A stretch of 36,478 bases of DNA, taken from Coemansia sp. RSA 1804. Its lineage: Eukaryota; Kickxellomycota; Kickxellomycetes; Kickxellales; Kickxellaceae. Position numbers and translations under genes: made by a program. This document shows, one piece after another, positions 8,866 to 18,399 of the stretch. The notes beneath the pieces were generated by a model. The model saw only the letters and a list, made by a program, of their open reading frames with translations. It had not been told where the DNA came from and did no database searches. Positions within the stretch are counted from its first letter, which is position 1. Each line of letters begins with the position of its first letter. Where the stretch lies: contig JANBTH010000097.1 in assembly GCA_027578815.1 (NCBI GenBank), positions 1 through 36,478 on the forward strand, in the 5' to 3' direction.

Positions 8866-9450
8866 CTAGAGCGGAACAATGTAGCATCCAAGCACACCGT
8901 CGCCGCCCCAGTCGCGCCTTGGAGTGAGAACCAGCGTTTTGGTCTGAGGCTGTCCATTAATAACGCGGCTCACCAGCACCTCAATTGGCTTTAGGACATT
9001 TTCTGCGGTTTCAGTAACAAGCTGGCGCAGATTATCGTGGTTGCGTTCGTTGACTAAGCCGTAGGTGACAATCATATCGCCAACTGCAAGCCCAGCATCT
9101 GATGCTGGCGAATTAAGCGCCACCTTGCCAACCCGCGCAAACGGACGCTGCAAAGTCGGGGTTTCCGCTTTGAGATCCATTTCACCTTTATCTTGGGATG
9201 CGTCTTTGTGTAGAACTGCCAGCGAATGCTCTATCTGCCTCATCAATTCTTTAAGATCGTTCTGCTTATAGACAAGCGATCGGCGTATCTCGCGGACTGT
9301 TCCAATGTCCACGTCGGAGCGCGGAAACCCTTCGCTGTCCACAAGTGCCTCGGTTTTCGTCACGCCGTGGGACCGAAGATCCAGTTCCAGTTCGCGGATC
9401 TCATTCTCCAGTGCATCCTTTTGCTTAAGTAGATCCTGTGCGTGTTCCAT
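8866..9450 (-). CDS. NAS2: 26S proteasome assembly chaperone Nas2/PSMD9 (p27)
   Basis: A 194-residue protein from ATG 9450 (context aaccATGg). It is the chaperone that binds Rpt5 during assembly of the proteasome base. An N-terminal helical hairpin (residues about 5-29 and 54-82) flanks the family hallmark GFPRSDVD (41-48). A PDZ domain covers about 103-178 (SPASDAGLAVGDMIV) and the protein ends in DWGGDGVLGCYIVPL, matching the conserved WxGxGLLGCxI tail that closes the family. The frame continues about 50 codons upstream of this ATG, but without another ATG and with non-conserved sequence. A short upstream exon cannot be excluded, because some homologues have 15-20 more residues. Divergent from TRL1. 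Confidence 0.9.
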   Translation of the reverse strand: MEHAQDLLKQKDALENEIRELELDLRSHGVTKTEALVDSEGFPRSDVDIGTVREIRRSLVYKQNDLKELMRQIEHSLAVLHKDASQDKGEMDLKAETPTLQRPFARVGKVALNSPASDAGLAVGDMIVTYGLVNERNHDNLRQLVTETAENVLKPIEVLVSRVINGQPQTKTLVLTPRRDWGGDGVLGCYIVPL

Positions 9451-9884
9451 GGTTAGACGCTTTTTTCCATTGGGGGTGGTCAGGGCCTGATAGTCTCTAA
9501 CAACGTGTGCGGGTAAGGAGAAGGCAAAATAAAATGTGTGAGTGCGGAAGCAATGGCTTGGACCATTGAATCCCAACAAGCAGCCACGCGGACAAAAGAC
9601 CAAATGCAGCTTGTGTCAGCAAAACAAGTTATGGTGCTGCCTTATGAAATTCGTTCAGACATAAAAACTTCAATGTTGATAAACAAAATCCAGGGCTCAG
9701 CTGCTGCGGTTCAAAGGAAAAACAACGGGAAAATCAGACAATTATAATGAGCAAAGTGGGTTTCTCTGCTACTCTTTCTTTTCTTTTTGCCTCCGTAGTT
9801 TCTTTTGGCCTATATGGTATGACAGAGCTCGTTTCTCTGGCCGCAGCGTGGATACAAAACAACCAGCTTTATAGATAGCTTCAT
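9451..9884. other. Divergent promoter region NAS2 / TRL1
   Basis: A 434-bp spacer between two divergent housekeeping starts. No clear TATA and no proteasome-associated control element (GGTGGCAAA) were found by eye. Confidence 0.45.
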
Positions 9885-12473
9885 ATGACCACAAAGACTT
9901 TAAATAAAGAGACTGTGCGCCTCCTCCTCTTGCGTAGCTCGAATTTCTTGTTTAGGAAAAAGTCTTTTGCTTTTCTTTCGCCTTTGCTTACTAGAAATTC
10001 TGAATATTACTGCTCTAAAACATTCGGCGCCCGAAGAGCACTTCAAACCATCTTTTACAGACGTTATAGTACCAGCGAATTTCCCATACGCACAAACATG
10101 CCCAGCAAAGCCAGATTCGGTCCAATGACCCCAGAGGAGGAGTACGAGTACCGTCAACTCATGAAGGCTATGAGGGAGCTCTCCATGGTGACGCCGGCGT
10201 CAAAGCGGATCGTTCGCCAAACAAAGCATGAGTACGACGGCCACACTGTGACAAGCTGGAAATGCAACGAGTTTTTGTACAAAAAGGACCCCTGTCCGCT
10301 TCCAACACTTGCACGCGGGCTCTTCACAACCGGCCAGGGCAACCAGGAGACCGTTGTTGCTCGCGGATACAACAAGTTCTTCAACATTGGCGAGGTGCCC
10401 AAGACAAGCTGGTCCGCTATTATCAACGACACATACGGGCCGTATGAGCTGACGGTTAAGGAGAATGGGTGCTTAATCCTAGCTGCAGCCTTGGACGAAG
10501 GCAAGAAGTTGTTAGTTACGAGCAAGCACGCCGTGAATGTGCCGCATGCTGAAGTCGGCATGAAGTGGATGAACCACCACCTGGCATCCGCGAGCAAGAC
10601 GCCTGAGGAGTTTGCCGGCTTCCTTCACGAGAACAACGCAACCGCAGTGTTTGAGCTTTGTGATGACGGATTCGAGGAGCATGTTCTGGAGTATCCAGAG
10701 CGCACACGCGGCCTGTATCTGCACGGGATCAACCGCAACTCCTCTGCACTTGATACGTGGGCCAGCTCCGATGTTACCAAGGTGGCCGAGGATTTCGGGT
10801 TCCATCCAACGCAGTACTTTACTTTCGATACGGCCGAGGAGGGCAAGGCGTTTGCGGACAAGGTTAGGAAAGACCATGTTCTTAATGGTCGTGCTATCGA
10901 GGGCTTTGTTGTGCGCTGCAGGACGGTGCAAGGAAAGCAGCCTTTTATGTTCAAGATAAAGTACGACGAGCCCTACCTTATGTTCCGAGAATGGCGTGAG
11001 GTCACCAACCGCATATGCGCAGGCTCCACTTTTAAAGCCAGATATCCACTAACAAAGCGCTATGCCGCCTGGGTCAAGGAGCAGCTTAAAATCCACCCGG
11101 ATGATTTTGTGGCATTCAAGAAGCAACAAGGTATTATCAGCACCCGCAAGCGTTTCCTTGCGTACTACGAGTCTCTTGGCGGAAGCGAGGCTGATGTGTT
11201 TGAGCAAGCAGAAGGCCGCAAGAAGACATTGATTGTGCCTATTGCGTCAATTGGCTGCGGCAAAACCACTGTTTCCCTGGTGCTGTCCAAGCTGTTTGGA
11301 TTTGGACACATACAGAACGACAATATCACAGCAAAGAACAGTCGTCCCATTTTCCACCGAGAAATACTGGACGCATTTGACGACAACAGCTTTGTAATTG
11401 CCGATCGAAACAACCACTTTCAAGAGCAGCGCAAAGCTCTCACAGATTTGATTTGTGGTGAGCTGCCTGGATGTCGGGTTGTTGCGCTATACTGGGATCA
11501 TGATAACAATCCACAGAGCGATATTCTGCACCACACCACTAAGCGTATAATGAGTCGTGGCGAGTCGCATCAATCGCTCACCCCGCAGACCAAGGACTTC
11601 CGTGGCATTATGCGCAAGTTTGTGACCTCGCTGCAGCCACTTGACCTGGAGTCTGGGAATGACGCAGCAGTCGATGATGTTATTGAGCTTGAGCCGCTGG
11701 CAGAGACCACAATTAATGTGAGAACCGTCATCAACAGCCTCTGCAACCTGTTCCCAGATGAGCTAAAGAGGCCAACGGAAAAAGAAATCGACGAGGCCCT
11801 GGAAAAGGCATTCAACTACAAGCCTACAGTGCGCAAGGTTGTTGGAAAGGCGCAGAAGCTGAAGAAGGAACAGATAAAGTCTGTAGAGTTTATCGGGCTG
11901 GTTCCGAAGGCCTCTGTTGTAGACAAGTGGCTGACTCAGCAACTGGAGGAGAGAAAGAAAGCGGGGTGGGACATTTGCCAAAAGATGATGAAGAAGAGAA
12001 AGAAGAATAGCGCTTACCACATCACGCTTGCACATGGAGCGTCAATCAAGGTGGCCGAAAATAGAGATATCTACGACGGATATATCCAGGCGCTGAGCAA
12101 TGACAAGGATGAAGACATCACAGCAGAGTGCGAGGCCGACTATATTGTTTGCAATGGCGATGTCATGGCATTGCGGGTAAAATCCATGTCTGTCAAGGTG
12201 GATAATAGAGTCTCTGGCGTTATTACAAAGAGAAAACAGGGCGACAGCGTAGATGTAGAGAGCATAGCAGAACTCGTGTCCACAAATGCAATCCCACACA
12301 TCACGCTGCGTGTGGGTCCCGATGCAAAGGCTGTACAGGCTAATGACATGCTCAAGGCCGTTTTTGGACCCGACAACGCAGATAGCCCGCAAGATTGTCC
12401 GAGCGGATGGGCTGTGATTCCGGTCACATTTGCATTTGCAGCGATTGCGCAGAAATTCATGAACCAAAGATGA
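9885..12473 (+). CDS. TRL1: Fungal tRNA ligase (ligase-kinase-cyclic phosphodiesterase)
   Basis: An 862-residue Trl1-type enzyme that joins tRNA halves after intron excision and, in fungi, splices HAC1-type mRNA in the unfolded protein response. The three modules are in order. The adenylyltransferase has nucleotidyl Lys192 in motif KENG (192-195), preceded by VARGYNKFFNIGE (158-170). The polynucleotide kinase has P-loop GCGKTT (457-462) and HIQNDNI. The 2',3'-cyclic phosphodiesterase has two HxT motifs (H712/T714 and H805/T807). All catalytic residues are present. The first ATG (9885) gives an extra 71 residues that look like a mitochondrial presequence (basic, Leu/Phe/Ser-rich, ending RRYSTS). 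The second ATG at 10098 (Met72) gives the usual fungal N-terminus. I give the longer frame; the cytosolic form probably starts at 10098. Confidence 0.96.
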   Translation: MTTKTLNKETVRLLLLRSSNFLFRKKSFAFLSPLLTRNSEYYCSKTFGARRALQTIFYRRYSTSEFPIRTNMPSKARFGPMTPEEEYEYRQLMKAMRELSMVTPASKRIVRQTKHEYDGHTVTSWKCNEFLYKKDPCPLPTLARGLFTTGQGNQETVVARGYNKFFNIGEVPKTSWSAIINDTYGPYELTVKENGCLILAAALDEGKKLLVTSKHAVNVPHAEVGMKWMNHHLASASKTPEEFAGFLHENNATAVFELCDDGFEEHVLEYPERTRGLYLHGINRNSSALDTWASSDVTKVAEDFGFHPTQYFTFDTAEEGKAFADKVRKDHVLNGRAIEGFVVRCRTVQGKQPFMFKIKYDEPYLMFREWREVTNRICAGSTFKARYPLTKRYAAWVKEQLKIHPDDFVAFKKQQGIISTRKRFLAYYESLGGSEADVFEQAEGRKKTLIVPIASIGCGKTTVSLVLSKLFGFGHIQNDNITAKNSRPIFHREILDAFDDNSFVIADRNNHFQEQRKALTDLICGELPGCRVVALYWDHDNNPQSDILHHTTKRIMSRGESHQSLTPQTKDFRGIMRKFVTSLQPLDLESGNDAAVDDVIELEPLAETTINVRTVINSLCNLFPDELKRPTEKEIDEALEKAFNYKPTVRKVVGKAQKLKKEQIKSVEFIGLVPKASVVDKWLTQQLEERKKAGWDICQKMMKKRKKNSAYHITLAHGASIKVAENRDIYDGYIQALSNDKDEDITAECEADYIVCNGDVMALRVKSMSVKVDNRVSGVITKRKQGDSVDVESIAELVSTNAIPHITLRVGPDAKAVQANDMLKAVFGPDNADSPQDCPSGWAVIPVTFAFAAIAQKFMNQR

Positions 12474-13525
12474 TTTCACTTTGGCATTGCTTTGCTTGCT
12501 ATCCTTTTTTTGAAATATACACAGTAAACGAAAAGTGCTGAAAGGAATTGTATTTTTTTTAGTAAACTACATTTCTGTAATAGATGTTTGTTTTTTTCTC
12601 AAACTGTATATGTTAATGTCTGTGGAAAGTGAGGAGATGGACCATGTATAGTACATTCTGCATTTCTAGAACTTTGGATGTTCTACTCTCAAATTGTTTA
12701 CTATTGTCATAAATAATTATTGAAATACTGTTGTCATATAGTGGTAAGAAGATTGATAAATAAGCTTTTTATTTTGCAAATGCCTTTATGTTTCTTTGGA
12801 AGCCTGCAAATATACACTTGCAAGCCTCTTCTTGCATAGAATATTATTACCCGTGCTTTGCATTCAATACTGGCAATATTCCTACATGATGTAGATGTCA
12901 AAAATATACGCTATTGAGCTATGACAGATACAGATGAAAAGTGGCTAACGCGATACTGCGCATATAGCCATCAGCCAAGGTATATTGCATATTACATATG
13001 AGCAGAGAGGCACGTGGTTGTATTTCACACTAACGGCTGTCCTTTTAAAGGACCGACCTTTTTGCACATATTTGCATCGCAATAAAAAACAGGGATCCTG
13101 AAAAACAAGAATGACGCAGGATCATGCCAAGGTCACGGTGTATTTTCATTTGTATATTGCATTATGTCTATATAGATTGGCTGTTCTGGTGGTTCCATTA
13201 GCGGACCACATGAGTCCTTTTTTCCCGCTATAGGCTAATTTATGCCAAGAAATAGCTTGTGGCAATGTATGGCCCATCCGATGGTGCATCCGGTGTTGGC
13301 CTCTTGAGTGATGAAAACGGAACATTGCAAACTGGGGACGGTGCTAAACTCCGAGACAAGAAGTAATTTTCTAGAATTGGTATGACATTCACACACCAAG
13401 CCTTCTCCGAAAACCAAAATGTTTCTATCCCAAGCATAGGTATTATGAAGAAGAGTATGGCGGTGAGGATGTTTGCAACGCTAGATAAAGTCACTGCGGC
13501 TTTATTGCCCAAATGCTAGCATGAC
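12474..13525. other. Long AT-rich spacer between TRL1 and chitinase
   Basis: No convincing gene. A minus-strand open frame near 13235-13512 has no ATG at its start and no motif. A 15-bp near-perfect palindrome lies at 13039-13053 (gtccttttaaaggac). The right part is probably chitinase regulatory DNA. Confidence 0.5.
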
Positions 13526-13532
13526 TATAAAA
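13526..13532 (+). promoter_or_regulatory. Candidate TATA box of the chitinase gene
   Basis: TATAAAA 280 bp before the chitinase ATG, followed by a pyrimidine-rich stretch (13560-13680). A second TATA-like run (gatatatatt, about 13781-13790) lies only about 25 bp before the ATG, which would leave almost no leader. The upstream one is therefore the better candidate. Confidence 0.35.
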
Positions 13533-13811
13533 AGCGGGTCAGAGAGATTGCCAAATACTCCGTCATTCCTTCCTTCTAATTATCTATAGAATATACCTTA
13601 ATCTTACAAAGTTGTTACCACCGATTTATTCTTACACTTTTCCTTACGCACTTTTTGCGAATCTCCATTTTTAGCCCTTTACCGACATTTGTTGTGGTTG
13701 TTCTGTCTAGAGGCCGGATCTCTAATAACACCCGCTTATTTCTATTAGTGCTAATTCTTCTGATTTCAAGCAAGACAAAGGATATATATTTGGTTAGCAC
13801 AGATATAGAAA

Positions 13812-15551
13812 ATGAAGCTAACAAACAGTCTACTTGTCGGACTAACCGCATCGATTGCCGGCGCTGCTGCGTTTGACATCAATTGCAACTCCAATTACGC
13901 TTCTTACTACGGTCAAAACTCGGCTCGCAACCAAAAACAGCTTGGAGAATACTGCAAGGACGCAACAGAGGACGTCATCGTCCTAGCATTCATGAATGGG
14001 TTCCCAAACATCTTGCTCAACTTTGCAAATGCTTGCGAGACTACCTTTGATGGCAGTTCTCTTCTTCACTGTCCCAATATTGCAAAAGATATCAAGTATT
14101 GCCAGTCGCAGGGCAAGGCTGTTGTTCTTAGCATGGGCGGAGCTGCTGGTTCCTACGGATTTTCGGGCGATGGCGATGCAATATCTTTTGCCGATACCGT
14201 GTGGAACATGTTTTTCAACGGTAAAGCAACTCAGCGTCCGTTTGACGATGCTGTGCTTGACGGTATTGATCTTGACATTGAAGGTGGATCAGGAGCCGGC
14301 TACCCTGCGTTCATTAACCAGCTCCGTTCTCATTACGCATCGGATCCAAGCAAAAAGTATTACATTGCAAGTGCGCCACAATGTCCATTTCCAGACGCAT
14401 ATCTAGGTTCTACACTAAACAGCGCCTGTTTTGACATGGTCTATGTTCAGTTCTACAACAACTACTGTGGATTGAATGCATATCCAACCTGGTTTAACTA
14501 TGACGACTGGGACAACTGGGCCAAGACCAAGTCTGTAAACAAAAACGTAAAGATATTCATTGGTGCACCAGGATCGCCGTCTGCTGCATCGTCCGGATAT
14601 GTCGATGGTTCAACCTTGTCAACTGTCTACAATGCTGTGCGTGCAAACTATACTAGTCTTGGCGGAATCATGACTTGGGATGTCAGTCAAGCGCGGACCA
14701 GCGGCCTGGCTTCCTCGATTCGTTCAATGCTAAATGCAGGTAGTACATGTGGAAACGGCGGAGGGGGTTCCACAACTACAACCAGCACTACCAGTGTCCC
14801 CACAAGCACCACAAGCACAAGCACAAGCACCACTGGTTATAGCACTACCAGCACAACCGGCACTGCCACTACCACAAGCGCCACTAGCACCTCTACCTCT
14901 ACTTCCACCAGCACGGCTACCAGCACAGAATCCTCTTCCACTACATCACTTCCAACGAACTGTCCTGTAAGTGGCAAACAGTGTACTGGAAATCAGCAGG
15001 GTTGTAATGGGCAGAGCTTTGCAATCTGCAACGGTGGTACGTGGTATGTACAGCCATGTGCTTCCGGAACAACCTGTGTTATGAGTGGCAACATTGCAAC
15101 ATGCGATTGGCCCAATGGGCGCGATACCAATTCTTGCTCCATATCCGGCGCATCATCTTTAAACAAACGCATAAATTTCCAGCAAGTCTCGGAAATCACA
15201 CAGCCTCGCTTACGTCCAAAGCCGGCACATCCCAAGAGCAATATTCCAACTCGCGTAGAATTTGTGGCAGGCAGTCTCAACAACGGCGTTTACTCTACCG
15301 TTGTTAAGATTCAAGCCGACAAGCAGGCATTTACCGGAAACTGGGCTATCTCATTCAATCTACCCAGTGGCCAAACCATTGATTCTGCTAGCCGCGGGTC
15401 GGTCAGTGTGAACAAGAACATGGTCACTATTAGCTCAGACACTACAAGTGAAGAGCCCAGGAACATGGCTGCAACATTCAAGATTTCCGGAACCTTTGCT
15501 AATGATTACAAGCTTCCCGATGCTGGCTCCGTTGTATTTGTCAGCGTCTAA
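13812..15551 (+). CDS. Secreted GH18 (class III) chitinase with CBM19 and C-terminal module
   Basis: A 579-residue extracellular enzyme cleaving beta-1,4 bonds in chitin, probably for wall remodelling or cell separation. Signal peptide 1-20 (cleaved after AAA). GH18 barrel about 21-310 with catalytic DGIDLDIE at 150-157 (acid E157) and SMGG at 107-110. A Ser/Thr linker covers 320-383, likely O-mannosylated. CBM19-type chitin-binding module about 384-433 has its Cys pattern and FAICNGGTW. This is the architecture of yeast Cts1. Beyond it is an extra C-terminal beta-rich domain, about 475-579, reminiscent of CBM2-like folds (TGNWAISFNLPSGQTI). The linker between CBM19 and this domain contains a dibasic KR (452-453). 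No GPI signal. No intron. ATG context aaaATGaag. Confidence 0.95.
   Translation: MKLTNSLLVGLTASIAGAAAFDINCNSNYASYYGQNSARNQKQLGEYCKDATEDVIVLAFMNGFPNILLNFANACETTFDGSSLLHCPNIAKDIKYCQSQGKAVVLSMGGAAGSYGFSGDGDAISFADTVWNMFFNGKATQRPFDDAVLDGIDLDIEGGSGAGYPAFINQLRSHYASDPSKKYYIASAPQCPFPDAYLGSTLNSACFDMVYVQFYNNYCGLNAYPTWFNYDDWDNWAKTKSVNKNVKIFIGAPGSPSAASSGYVDGSTLSTVYNAVRANYTSLGGIMTWDVSQARTSGLASSIRSMLNAGSTCGNGGGGSTTTTSTTSVPTSTTSTSTSTTGYSTTSTTGTATTTSATSTSTSTSTSTATSTESSSTTSLPTNCPVSGKQCTGNQQGCNGQSFAICNGGTWYVQPCASGTTCVMSGNIATCDWPNGRDTNSCSISGASSLNKRINFQQVSEITQPRLRPKPAHPKSNIPTRVEFVAGSLNNGVYSTVVKIQADKQAFTGNWAISFNLPSGQTIDSASRGSVSVNKNMVTISSDTTSEEPRNMAATFKISGTFANDYKLPDAGSVVFVSV
14769..14960 (+). repeat. Low-complexity Ser/Thr linker repeat in chitinase
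   Basis: Imperfect iteration of accagcaca/acctctact-type codons encoding alternating Ser and Thr, residues 320-383. Such tracts vary in length between alleles and separate catalytic from chitin-binding modules. Confidence 0.8.
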
Positions 15552-17220
15552 TCTCAAACAAATTATGACAACGCACTTTAGCGTTTATTTTGCTCTGCCT
15601 GTCTTTTCTTCTAATTGCTCAGAATAAATAATAATGTTAGTAATATTACCAATACACGTTACATACATGTCACGAAAGAAATAAGGAGCCCCCAATACCA
15701 CGATTCGGCATGTCCATGCAGTTTAATATTGCAGCAGATGTGTTTCTACAGCCGAAATGGTTTCTAGTATGAGCTTTGAATTATTACTATGAGCAATGCT
15801 CGTTCCATCGTCATTTGTTGTTGTATCATCTAAAAAAGACGGATATTTTTTTATAACAAAACCCGAGGTTGACAATAATAGAAATGCCAAAAAGACATGC
15901 ATGTGAATAAAAACAAGTGTATAGACATTGGTGAAGAAAGAAAGAAAGAAAATAAACAAAGGTGAAAAGAGAAATTTATTATTCGCTTTAAAGAACTGAT
16001 GCTGATTTGCAAGCATCATTTCATTCATGGCCATTAGTGAAATGTACGATTTAAAGGACATACATCAGAAACAGCCCATTTCGCATAACATTTGAAACAC
16101 ATTAAAGAAACAAAAAAGGATTGGCAACAAAATACATGGATAGACATTGGCAAATTAATCCATATAAAGTCCCAGTGTGAAATGCTGGGGTATGCCGACT
16201 GGAAAGAAAACCTGCTTTCCTGCTTGCTATTATCTGGCCTTAGGAGGATAAGATTTGCAGGGCGTCATTGGTCGCCATCTTGCGTTTAGACACTTGTTTT
16301 GATTCATTTATATACCTTTTTACTCGGCTGGAATATCTCTTGTTGTCAAGATAATTCCATACACAGTTTTGTTTTGTTTTCCTTTTTTTCTATTCTACAA
16401 TTATATAGAAAAGCATCAACAGCATTACCGGATTCTTGCCATTACACGAATAATAATAGTTTCACGACCTGGACTGCCATTACTTTATAGCCATGCTTTC
16501 AATGAGATTGTACAAAGAAGCATCAATTCCATATGTTAATGATAATGGGCAGATGGAAGAAGCACTCTTGATAGCAAACGATGCCAAATAAGCTAAACAT
16601 TGTGGCAACACCGGTTGCTGTTCTGTTGTGCTCCAAAGGCACATTTTTCTAGACTCCTTAATGCCACGCATTTTACTCTCTTGCAAAACATAGAAGACAT
16701 AATATTATCGCCAGTAGCCTTTGTTCTATCCCTCATCTCCATCTTTTTTTTTACTCCTTATAGACATTACAAATTAGCAATTTTATTTCTTATATATAGA
16801 ATTTACCAATTTTATTTCATTATCCGTTTTGTGGCTGGTGAATAAACTTGCAGATACACAGTCAACATTTATTGTTTGGCAAAGATGATCCTTTTTAGCA
16901 AATAGGAAAGTGTAAAAATATGATGATTACTTTTCGGCGCGGTTCCTCTTTCTAGAGCAATATCTTGTGACGTTGGTCATCATTTATTGTTGCCAGAAAG
17001 GCAATGTAAAAGAGTGCATTAATTTGTTTCATTCCGTTCATTCAAATGACTTTATCTAATCGCTAGTAAAGATACAAGGACAGAAGGCATGCTAAGGTGG
17101 CGGATACGACTTTAAACCATGTTAGCAGTCAAAGAAAAGCAAGGAGATAACTGGGGTTCCCCTTTCTTTCTTTATTAGTCAGCGGCACGGATAAAAAACA
17201 GAATAGAAAAACAGAATAAA
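15552..17220. other. 1.7-kb AT-rich spacer, no supported gene
   Basis: Contains a purine-rich aaagaaagaaagaaaataa stretch near 15937-15955. One minus-strand ATG frame of 112 codons (15723-16061) has two hydrophobic stretches but low complexity and no family likeness. I do not call it. No RNA gene was recognised. Confidence 0.45.
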
Positions 17221-17795
17221 TTACCAAAAGGACGAAAGATACCCCTTGACGCCCTCAAGGGCACTTGTGGCAGCCTCCGAAGCCACATTGGCGGCATGGG
17301 AAGCGGCGTTCATGGCAGTGGTTGTCTGAGCTTCAACCTCCAGCTCAAACTCCTGGGATTTTACTTGGCCAGCAGAAAGGATGCTCTTCACAACCGATGC
17401 AACGTCCTTTGTTTGGAACGATTTCATAAGCTCTTCTTCCGATGCCACATGGCTGATACCGTCGCCGTCCTTTTTGAAGCTGAACACGTCCTGTGCTACA
17501 CGGTGCATAAACCAACAAAACAGCATATGCAGACCCCGTCCCGTTTATGCAAAAAAAAGCACAGACATAAACAGTAGTAGGTTAATGCCATGAACTGGAC
17601 GAAAAAAAACACAAGCCTCGCTGCTTCTTGCTAGTTTGAATAAGACTTACAGTAAACAATGTCGTCCAGCGGGGTGTTTGGGCTATCTCTCCACCTGGCC
17701 GTCGATTCAGGCAATGCAACAACGAAAAACGAAAGACCGGCCTTGTCGTCGTCCCAGCACACGCGCTCTGGCGTCTTGAATGTAACCAAAGGCAT
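17221..17795 (-). CDS. RTC3: RTC3-like SBDS-domain protein (two exons)
   Basis: Joined exons 17651-17795 and 17221-17495 encode 139 residues. The N-terminal part (about 1-110) fits the stand-alone SBDS N-terminal-like domain of yeast Rtc3/Yhr087w. Strands around KTPERVCWDDDKAGLSFFVV lead to LDDIVYSQDVFSF across the splice junction, then SHVASEEELMKSFQTKDVASVVKSIL, the family's characteristic helix. The C-terminal 30 residues are an Ala/Ser-rich amphipathic helix ending in SSFW. Rtc3 has been linked to RNA metabolism and stress; its exact role is unclear. The 155-nt intron has GTAAGT donor and GTGTAG acceptor in phase 1, and joining keeps the domain intact. Start is ATG 17795; the upstream extension only offers GTG. 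Confidence 0.82.
17496..17650 (-). other. Intron of the RTC3-like gene
   Basis: GTAAGTC donor at 17650 and TAG acceptor ending at 17496, phase 1, 155 nt, with a possible branch site (ATTAAC) and T-rich tracts. Splicing is needed to join the two halves of the SBDS-like domain. Confidence 0.85.
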
Positions 17796-18399
17796 CTTCA
17801 ATCCAATAACCAACGACACTTGTTATTCGCTGCTTTTAAATAGGCGAGAATGTCTAACGGAGAACGCAGAAGCTTTTGTTATAAAAGAGAGAATAGGAAT
17901 AAGAAAGGGGCAAGAAGAAGGCTGGTTATAGGAGAAGAGCAAAGAGCAGGCGATGAATGAAGAAAAGAAAAACAGACAAATGAAAAAAAAAAAACAAAAA
18001 AGAGCAAAAAGATAAAAAAGCCTAGTAATACAAAAAGTAAAGGCTTTATGGAGCGCTTGAACCATGCGCGTTCTCCTTTTTAATAAGCCCTTTTCGAATC
18101 GGTTGCCACTCTCTTTTCAGCAATGCTACACGCGCTCGAAAGGGGCTTGATTGCGAATTTGCCCCCATGTGCGCCAGAGAGAAGCGCCTGAGGCAACGGA
18201 AAGCCTTACCAAGCACTTCTCCCTGCTCCCTGCTCCCTGCTTTCCACTCCTCGCAGAGGGAGGTCAGTAACCAACAAGCATCTGCTGCAAATGAACTGGC
18301 AGGCCAGTCTAGTCTAGGCCTACGAATTCTGATATGAAAAGGACAGCTACGTATTTTTATTGAGAACAGCGGAAACACGGGCGATCGCACAATTGCGCT
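17796..18399. other. Spacer: RTC3 promoter and RPA2 3' region
   Basis: About 600 bp. An A-rich purine stretch (about 17920-18045) marks the RTC3-like promoter side. Open frames on either strand show nothing recognisable. Confidence 0.45.

Noticed and set aside
13235..13512. 90-codon minus-strand frame with a hydrophobic stretch upstream of the chitinase
   Set aside because: No ATG at its beginning, no family likeness, and it ends next to the probable chitinase TATA box.
15723..16061. 112-codon minus-strand ATG frame with two hydrophobic segments
   Set aside because: Low complexity in an AT-rich spacer, no promoter or motif to support it; kept only as a possibility in the spacer entry.
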